Shown here one piece after another: positions 57,136-64,000 of a stretch of 64,000 nt of DNA. The stretch covers positions 1,116,001-1,180,000 of the forward strand of contig JAOSKN010000001.1 in NCBI GenBank assembly GCA_027493525.1, written 5' to 3'. How positions within the stretch are numbered: position 1 is the stretch's first letter; every line of letters begins with the position of its first letter. The notes beneath the pieces are model-generated. The model did not search any database. It saw only the letters and a program-made list of their open reading frames with translations, and had not been told where the DNA came from. The DNA is from Planctomycetota bacterium. Its GTDB lineage: Bacteria > Planctomycetota > SZUA-567 > H5-PLA8. Position numbers and translations under genes: made by a program.

Positions 57136-58458
57136 CTACTGCATGTACTTCTTGAGCATGTGGCCCACGCCACGCGGGATGTCCTCGCGCTCCAGTTCGC
57201 TGTCGAGCGTCTGCTTGAACAACTTGCGGACCTGCTGCGCGTCCGCGCTGTCGGGGTTCTTGACGGCGTCCAGCACGCGCTGCTGGTATTCCTTGTCTTC
57301 GCTCATCATCGCCGCGTGCTTCTCGGCGGCGGTCTGAGGCGCGTCCAGCTTGGCCTCGCGGGCGACGAACTTCCCGACCCGCTCGCGTTCGGCTTCGCGC
57401 CGGGCCTCCAGCCGTTCCAGACGCTGCCGGTATTCTTTTTCGGCTTCGCCCGGCGCCTTGAGCGCCTCGGCCAGGGCGCCGGTCAGGTCCAGGTCTTCCG
57501 TGGCGCGCATCTTGACGTGCTCCACGGCAAGCGCCTTGCCATCGCCCAGTTCGAGTTTCGTCTCACCCTGGTTGAAGGCCTGCAGCTCGTCCAACTGCTT
57601 CTTGATCAGGTCGAGCTGCATGAGCTTGTGGCGCTGTTCCTCCAAGGCCTTGGCGATGACCTCGCCCTTCGCGCCCGTGGCCTTGATCTTGACGCCCGCC
57701 TCCTTGAGCTTCTGGAAGAGGTCCTTCTGCGCCATCTTCTTCAAGTCGCTCTCGTTGAGATTCAGGGACTCGAGCACCTTCAGGACTTCCTGGCGCTCTT
57801 CTTCAGGCAGGTCGTCCAGCGCCTCGATTTCGCCGGCCAGTTGCGAGACGGCCAATTGCATCTCGCCCGCCTTCTCGACCTGCGCCGAACTCAGCGCGAG
57901 GCCCTCGAGTACTTCCGCTTCCGCCGGGAAGATGAAGGGCAGCAGCAGGGTGAGCACCGCCACGCCCGCCGCGCTCGCAGGCAGGCCGTGCGGCAGGCGC
58001 AGCCGCCGCGCCGGACGCCGGCGCGCCAACGCCGCGGCGGCCCCGGCGTCTTCGAGGGCCAACTCGATGAAGGGATCGTCCGGAAGGCCGCCGGGCGCGC
58101 GGGCCTGCAGCAGCAGGTCGTACCCGCCCGCCAGGCGGTCTTGCAGGCCGAGGTCGGCGTCCACCTGCTTCGCCAGCCGGTAGCCATGCGGCGCCGGCGC
58201 GCGGCGGAAGCAGAGCGCCGCGGCCATCCCGGCGGGCAAGGCCAGCAGCCCCCACCAGGCGCCGGCCGGCACCTGGTCCAGCAGCCGCCAGAGCAGCGCC
58301 CACGCCGCGGCGCCGAACAGGCCCCAGCGCAGCCCGCGTGCCGCCGCATCCAGCGCGCACTGCAGCGCATGCCGCGCGCCGGCTTTCGCGACGACGGCCT
58401 CGACCTCCCGCAGCTCCGCAGGGAGCGGGCGCGGGGCCGCGCCGGGATGCTTCGCCAT
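57136..58458 (-). CDS. DUF4175-like membrane protein with coiled coil
   Basis: 440 residues. Two N-terminal transmembrane segments at about 45-80 (LFGAAAWALLWRLLDQVPAG, GLLALPAGMAAALCF) enclose a short loop. A cytosolic stretch YRLAKQVDADLGLQDRLAGG resembles the DUF4175 pattern, and a third membrane segment follows (AGVAVLTLLLPFIFPAEAE). The C-terminal half (about 190-430) is charged and predicted coiled coil (LEEQRHKLMQLDLIKKQLDE, EKEYRQRLERLEARREAERE). In this operon it likely contributes a membrane-spanning structural part. Family assignment is tentative. It starts 5 bp after the GH20-like gene and ends 24 bp before the first MoxR. Confidence 0.75.
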   Translation of the reverse strand: MAKHPGAAPRPLPAELREVEAVVAKAGARHALQCALDAAARGLRWGLFGAAAWALLWRLLDQVPAGAWWGLLALPAGMAAALCFRRAPAPHGYRLAKQVDADLGLQDRLAGGYDLLLQARAPGGLPDDPFIELALEDAGAAAALARRRPARRLRLPHGLPASAAGVAVLTLLLPFIFPAEAEVLEGLALSSAQVEKAGEMQLAVSQLAGEIEALDDLPEEERQEVLKVLESLNLNESDLKKMAQKDLFQKLKEAGVKIKATGAKGEVIAKALEEQRHKLMQLDLIKKQLDELQAFNQGETKLELGDGKALAVEHVKMRATEDLDLTGALAEALKAPGEAEKEYRQRLERLEARREAERERVGKFVAREAKLDAPQTAAEKHAAMMSEDKEYQQRVLDAVKNPDSADAQQVRKLFKQTLDSELEREDIPRGVGHMLKKYMQ

Positions 58459-58463
58459 GCGCG

Positions 58464-61400
58464 TCACTCCTTGCCGCCGCCGGATGCCAGGAACCGCCAG
58501 CCGAAGAGCGGGCAGTGGAAGGGCACCGCCAGCATGCCGCCGTGCGCGCCCGCCATGTAGCGGCGCCGGTAAGGTTCGGGCGTGCCGGTCAGCCGTACTC
58601 CCTTGAGCGGCACATCCGGCAATGCCACGGGCAGGAAGTCCGCTTCGCCGCTGATGCCGCGCAGCGTGCCGGCCTCCTTCCAGGACTCGCCGTCCTCGGT
58701 GTATTCCACCGTCACGTCCACCTTGCGATATTGACCCGAGATGTCGCTGAAGTAATGCCGGTCGGTCATATGCACGGGGCCCAGAAGCTCCACCGCGGCC
58801 AACGCGATGGGCTGCTGGAACGTGAGCGTCGCGCCGAAGGGCGTGAGATCGCTGCCGTTGTAAACCCCGCGGAACCGGCCATAGGCGAAATAGCCGGAGT
58901 CCTTGTGAAACTGAATCTTGTACTCGGCCTCGCCCGCGGGTCCCTTGAGCGTGCCGCCCTCGTACGGGCCCTTGCTCTTCCGCCCCCTCCGCCATCGGCA
59001 CATTCCACGAGGCCGGGCTTCCTGGGCGCGGCCGCCGGAAGCATGGGCGGGCGCGGAGCGCGCGACCAGAACTGGACGTCCTGCTCGATCGGCTCCACGC
59101 CCGTGATGGCGACGAACGCCTCCACCCACGGGTTGAGCCGCGCGCCTTTCTCGTCCTCGAACCCGGGAGTGAAGAATTCAAGCTGCTTGATGACGCGCTC
59201 GGGATACGGATTCACCCATTCAAGCACGGACAGGACGACCTTCGGCGCGGTCGGCGCGTTGCCCTGCCAGCCCAGCCGATAAACGAGACCGGCGTCGTGC
59301 GTATCGTTGTAACTGGCGAGCCAGTCGTTCTTCGAGACGAAGCAGAAGCCGTCCGCGACCAGCCACGAATCGTCTTCGTAGACGACGCGGCAAGTGGGCC
59401 TGAGCCACGCATAGTAGCGGTTGCCTCCGCCGCTCGTGTTCTTGGCGCTCCAGCGCGCACGCAGGAACGCCAGGCTCGCCAACTTGCGCCCTACGGGGAT
59501 CGGCCCGGCGGCTTCGGAAACCGACTTGGCCACCTTGGGATGCAGGTTGTCCCCCGGCCGCCCCAGCATCAGCACGGCCTTCCCGGCGTTGGCGGCCGGG
59601 TCGATGATCTCGAAGTCCACGCCGCCGAGCGTCCGCAGTCCGGCAGGCACATGCCGCAGGTCGAATTCGGGCGGCCGACCTCCTTCCAGCTTCTCGGCAC
59701 CGGACGGGTGGCTGAGGTGATTCACGAAGGGACGCAGGTCGAAGGCATGGAAGCGCGGCGTCGCGCCCTGCCGCCAGGCGGGAAAGTCGCAGCGCAACAG
59801 CCAGGAAGACATCCAGGCGTAGTACTCGGCCGCATCGATTTTCAGTTCCGGCGCGACGTCCGGCCCATGCCACATGGCATGCGCTTGCAGCAGCAGTTGA
59901 CTGCTGACGCCACCCCCTTCCGCGACGCGCTCCTGGGACTGCCAGCCTGGAGGCCCGTTGTCCACGTCCGCCTGGGCCACGGACTGCTCCAAATACTTCC
60001 ACGCCTCGGCCGCCTGGCCGGACTTGGGCACGAACTCGGACAGTCTCAGGCGCACGTGATTCGGGAGATTCAATGCGTCCAGGCGCTCGTCCGAACGCCC
60101 TACTTCACCGAAGCTCAGTTTCTTGTCCCAGATCAGCGCGCGCGCCCCCCGCGACTTCAGGTGCTCAGAAACTCGGCTGAGGAAGTAACCGTACAACGCG
60201 CCGGAGCTCATGCCGCTCTGCCGGCAGCGGCGGCAGACGCCCCAGCGCGCGCCATCGTTCACGCCGTGGTAAAGCTGCCCATGCGTCCAGACGGCCCCTG
60301 GCCAATCGAACTCCTCGAGAATCCGGTCGAAGCGCTTGAACATCAGCTCGTAAGTTCGCGGATGGAGCGGGCAGGGATTCAGGCTCGATCCCAGCCTCGG
60401 CCCTTCGTCCGGATCGTGCTCCACGACGTCCCAGGCGTCCGCGCCGGAGACCATGCGCTGATACCAGCCGGCCGATTCGATCTCGCCCGAGAGCGTGTCG
60501 GGGCGCAGTTCCAGGTGGTATTCCTCGCGCACCTCGCGGCAGAGGCGCGCCAAGGCGCCATCCGGCCAATCGGTCAGTTCCTGCCGGGTCAGTTCGGCGG
60601 GGAGGTAAACCACGTTGAGCTTGAAGCGCGAGAAGAGCTGGAACTGGCGCTTGATCCGCTTCCATTCGCTGTACGGGATTTTCAACATGCCGGACGAGGG
60701 TTTGTTGGACGTGGTGATGCCGCGCTCGACCGTTCCGGGCCAATCCAACGCCTTCATGCAGCGCGCCGAGGGTCCGCTCGGGCCCGACTCCGAGGCTTGG
60801 TACCAGCGCAAGGCCTGCATGAACGTCTGCGCGCCATAGTAGAGCCCCGGGCCGTCGCGCCCCAGGACCCGCACGCCGGACGGCGTCACCTGCAAGCCGT
60901 AGCCTTGTTCGCCAAGTTCCGCGGGCGGCGTCTCGAAGCCCGCCGCGTCCGCCTCGGCCGCGGCGCGCCCGCCCAGCGCGGGCTGGCCCAGAAAGATCGT
61001 GTTTTCGGCCGAGCCGGCCTGCGGCGCCGCTTCGACCTCCAGGTCGAATTGCCAGCGCTCGCGGAGTTCCTCCTGAATCTGCCGCGCCGTGGTGCGCGCC
61101 ACCGTTTCGTCCTGGCAGACGATCCGCGTCCGGGGATTGATGACAAAGCGGCCGTCCGCATACTCCAGCCTGCGCGGAACCGGGATGAGTTGGACGTTCT
61201 CACGATCCGGCCGCCAGGTCTCGCCTTCGACCGCCGCGATCTTGGTTTCCGCGATATAGGGCTGGAACGGCTGGATGCCCTGGCGCCCGGCCGGCGGTTC
61301 GCCCCAAACCCAGAATTCCTGAACTCCGTCCAGTTCCGGCCAGTACGGCCTCGGCGTCGTGGCGCGGAAGCGCAGGTGTCGAACCACCGAGTCCAGTTCG

Positions 61401-62977
61401 CGAATGCGCGCGAAGCCCACCCCGGTTTTCGAACCCCGGCGCGCGAGTTGATACCGCTTCTTCGGATCGACCTGATCGCCGTCGGCCAGGTACATGAACG
61501 TCCAGGGGTCCTCTTCGTTCACCTTGCCCCAGACCTCCATGTTGAGGATGTACGGCGCGGGCAGGTGCAGGTCCAAGCCGCTGACGAAGTAGGTCTGTCC
61601 CAGGTCCACCTCCAGCACCACATGGGCATGGCGAGCATGGCCGGGATTGCTGTTCGGGCTCATGGTCCGCCAGAACGCCGCTTCGGGCCGGCCGGTCAGG
61701 CTGCCCTTCGAAAACGGGATCCAGTCCTTGTTGCCGCCCAGATCCTCGATCACCAGGTCGGCGTCGTAACGGTACAGTTTCACGCCCTCGCGGAAGATAG
61801 GCGCGTCCTGCTCCTCGAACCGATCGGCGTAGTCCAATTTGACGTAGCGGTACCGTCCGTCCGGCGCCTGGCCCAATTCAGCTTTGATGTTTCGCTCCGG
61901 CTTGACGTAGTTGTTCGTCAGGCACCAGGCCCCGGGCGGCTCGATGCCCGGCTCGAAGCGCACTTCCGCGCTCCGCAGGACCACATCGGCGAGCGCCTCC
62001 ACGACAATCTCGACGGGCTTAGGGCTCGAATTCCAGAAACTTCCCGCGCGCTGCGCGTCCAGCTTCACTTCTTCCTTGCCGACGCGGACCCGGACCGCGC
62101 CCTGGCCCTGGGCCAGCAGTTGAACCGCGTAGGAGCTATCCGGCTTCAGCGTCACCGCCTGCGTGAGGGTCGCGCCCTTCGCCAGCGCCACGCCCTGCTT
62201 GTCCCCGCGCACCGGGCCTTCCACCTTCCAGGCGGACTTGTCCGGGAGGCCGGCGAATTGGCCGTCCCCGAGCACGTTGTCGTCCTCGAGGTAGAGCAGG
62301 TTGTTGAAGCCGCACAGGTACAGGTACTTGAACGGCAACTGGGTGTTGTAGGTGCTGACCATGCGTTCTTCGCCAAGCTGCGACGTCTTCCCGAAGCGCG
62401 CGAGTTTCAGCCCCAGCACGTCCCCGCGCCGCGGCTTCGACAGCCCCTTCAAGGCGCTGAAGGGGATGGCCATCTCGACCATCCAGCGGTTGGCGCCGAA
62501 CTTCCCGGCGCTCTGCCAGCCGGCCTTCTGCGGCTTCAGGTTCGCCCGGAACCCGTGCACGTGGCCTTCGCCCATCAGCCCGCCCGTCTCCAGCAGCACC
62601 TCGACGCTGTCGGTCTGGTCCAGGCCGCCCTCCATGCTCACGCGGCCCAGGTCGGTCTCCTCGCAGACGAATCCGAAATACAGGTTCTCGTCGTCGAAGC
62701 CGCAATACGTCACGGTCTGTCGGCCGGAAGGCGTGCGCGTACCCAGTTCCGTCCAGGCGCCTTGGGTGCGGTTGCAGGCGCGCCAAGCGGGATCCTGGTC
62801 CACTTCGCCGTCGATGCTGGGCGGCGCCGGGATGCGCTTGCAGATCACGACCCGCTGGCCGGGCTGTACCTCGCGGTCGAACTTGGTGCGGAAGGCCTCT
62901 TCGCCGGCCTGCGCGAAGCCGGCCAGGAGCAGCGCTTCCAGCGCGGCGAGAAGAAGTCGAACCGGCCGTTTAGGCAT
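58464..62977 (-). CDS. Secreted CBM9 / GH20-like multidomain protein (frame interrupted at 58983-58987)
   Basis: About 1,504 residues if one base is restored. Signal peptide LLLAALEALLLAGFAQAGEE. A CBM9-like module at about 45-230: PAPPSIDGEVDQDPAWRACN, YFGFVCEETDL, WMVEMAIPFSALKGL. At about 598-720 a GH20 domain-2 (zincin-like) region: VQLIPVPRRLEYADGRFVIN, GYGLQVTPSGVRVLGRDGPG, LYYGAQTFMQALRW. At about 750-1010 a GH20-like barrel: RGITTSNKPSSGMLK, FSRFKLNVVYLPAEL, CRRCRQSGMSSGALYGYF. The Asp-Glu pair of active GH20 enzymes is not evident. A discoidin-like C-terminus follows the frame break (VDVTVEYTEDGESWKEAGTL). AGGGACC precedes the ATG. It heads the MoxR-vWA operon with a 5-bp gap. Confidence 0.8.
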
Positions 62978-63024
62978 GCTCACGGTCCCTTGTTGATTCG
63001 GTCCGAAGCGCGACCCGTCCCCGC

Positions 63025-64000
63025 TTACTTCGACTTCTTCAAGGCCCATTCGGCACGCTCGCGCCAGAAGGGCCGTTCCTCGGGTTCGGCGGGCCATTCG
63101 AGCTTGCGCGGCTTCGGCGTCGCCGAGGGGCTGTCCACGTCGAGCTCCAGCGCCAGCGGTTCGGTGGGCGCGACCGTGGCCGCGAAATCGACGGGCTTCC
63201 CGTCGATCTGGCGCACCGCCACCTTGTACGGGCCAGGCTGCGCTACGGCGATCGTCTTGGCCTTCGCGTCGAAGACCACATGGAATTCGAGGAGTTCGAC
63301 GGTGGCCTTGCCTTCGGCGTCGGTTTTCACGCGGGCGGCCTCCTTCCCGTCCTTGTCGCTCACGACGACCTCCACGCCGGGCAGCGCCTTGCCCGCGCGG
63401 CGCGCGACCAACTCGAGCGACCAGCCCACGGCGTAATCGCCGTCGTTGCTCCAGGAAGCGCCCTTGGGAAAGTCGTAGGCCTTCGTGTCGAGGCCCGCCT
63501 CGAAGAAGCAGTCGATGAAGCGGATGTCCTTGCCCAGGCCCTTCTGGTAGTTCTTGTACGCGATCATGCGGACCTTGTCTTCGGGCGCGAGTTTGCGGAA
63601 CGCGCAGCGCCGGAAGGTCACGCTTTCCGCGCCGCTGTCGCCCACGCCCCCGGCCCAGTCGTTCGAGTAGAAGGTGTTGTCCGCGATCGTGTCGTCGTCG
63701 CAATTCGTATGGATGGCATAGAACGCGAAGGCCGGCGGCTTGGAGACCCGCAGCGCGATGAAGGTGTTGTGTTCGACGACCACCTTCGAGCCGGCGTTCA
63801 GCCCCAGGCTCAAGGGCGTGGGCTGCCCGTCCTCGGTGGACACCACCAGCACCGTGTTGTGGTGGATGTGCGAGTTCTGCGCCCGTTCCAGCTTGAGTCC
63901 GTGGATCTGCTTGAAGTCCCCGCCCGTTTCGCGCGTTTCGATGTAGTTGTCGTAGACCTTCCAGTTGTCCGCCTGTTCCGATACCTGGATCCCCCGCCCG
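63025..64000 (-). CDS. Beta-helix (parallel) secreted protein, C-terminal part (5' end outside window)
   Basis: The frame is open to the right edge, giving at least 325 C-terminal residues. Beta-helix rungs are clear: NWKVYDNYIETRETG, GLKLERAQNSHIHHNTVLVV, SKVVVEHNTFIALRV, DDTIADNTFYSNDWAGGVGD and SVTFRRCAFRKL. A C-terminal domain with VEVVVSDKDGKEAARVKTD looks like a carboxypeptidase-regulatory-like Ig fold. An internal GTG at 63852 is in the middle of a rung and is not the real start. It ends 47 bp before the GH20-like gene and may belong to the same transcription unit, so the operon may start outside the window. Confidence 0.82.
   Translation of the reverse strand, partial: GRGIQVSEQADNWKVYDNYIETRETGGDFKQIHGLKLERAQNSHIHHNTVLVVSTEDGQPTPLSLGLNAGSKVVVEHNTFIALRVSKPPAFAFYAIHTNCDDDTIADNTFYSNDWAGGVGDSGAESVTFRRCAFRKLAPEDKVRMIAYKNYQKGLGKDIRFIDCFFEAGLDTKAYDFPKGASWSNDGDYAVGWSLELVARRAGKALPGVEVVVSDKDGKEAARVKTDAEGKATVELLEFHVVFDAKAKTIAVAQPGPYKVAVRQIDGKPVDFAATVAPTEPLALELDVDSPSATPKPRKLEWPAEPEERPFWRERAEWALKKSK

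Overview
The window is a GC-rich stretch (by eye clearly above 60% G+C) of a bacterial chromosome, most likely from an uncultured member of the Planctomycetota/Lentisphaerota/Kiritimatiellota (PVC) type. This is inferred from gene content: futalosine-pathway menaquinone synthesis (mqnE), GntR-type DNA-binding domains fused to LacI-like sensor domains, many secreted beta-helix and CBM9-like proteins, MoxR/DUF58/vWA operons, and heptameric intergenic repeats. There is no rRNA, tRNA, CRISPR array, transposase or phage gene that I can see.

Layout. 1-4800 (+): the end of an unknown gene, then a five-gene operon of two tandem RidA paralogues (the second exported as a putative lipoprotein) and a peptide ABC transporter (binding protein and two permeases, without ATPases). 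4800-7660: two 7-bp tandem repeat tracts, mqnE (-), a nested inverted repeat, a glutaredoxin-like gene (-) and mutM/fpg (+). 7900-9850: dnaK with a strong terminator. 9970-10360: four imperfect palindromic elements about 118 bp apart in a gene-free stretch. 10400-23250 (mostly -): secreted beta-helix protein, ceramidase-like hydrolase, a membrane-anchored TPR protein (+), two paralogous large secreted proteins and a MORN-repeat protein. 23390-34550 (+): GntR/LacI-like regulator, beta-propeller, zinc-ribbon/membrane/LRR-like protein, pectate-lyase-fold protein, esterase/beta-propeller fusion and an unknown secreted protein. 34590-43680 (-): a 2,800-residue multidomain surface protein (LamG, VCBS/cadherin-like, C-type lectin, PKD) translationally coupled to a small membrane-anchored Ser/Thr-rich protein. 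44095-64000 (-): a tight operon of a GH20-like secreted protein, a coiled-coil membrane protein, two MoxR ATPases, a DUF58 protein, two vWA membrane proteins, a 1,303-residue TPR/beta-propeller protein and a second GntR/LacI-like regulator; a partial beta-helix gene lies upstream.

How it fits together. The window looks like polysaccharide sensing, binding and breakdown machinery (regulators, CBM9/GH-like, beta-helix, esterase and lectin proteins) next to a MoxR-vWA chaperone/assembly operon that may mature or assemble a surface or periplasmic complex. The most system-like locus is 44095-62977, where nine genes are packed with overlaps or gaps of at most 30 bp.

Caution. Seven long genes are each broken by one single-base frameshift. 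Six of these map to short homopolymer runs, five of them runs of five G or C. The downstream frames stay conserved and intact, so I read them as probable sequence errors and annotate each as one gene. Functions are assigned from motifs and recalled family knowledge only; no database search was possible.
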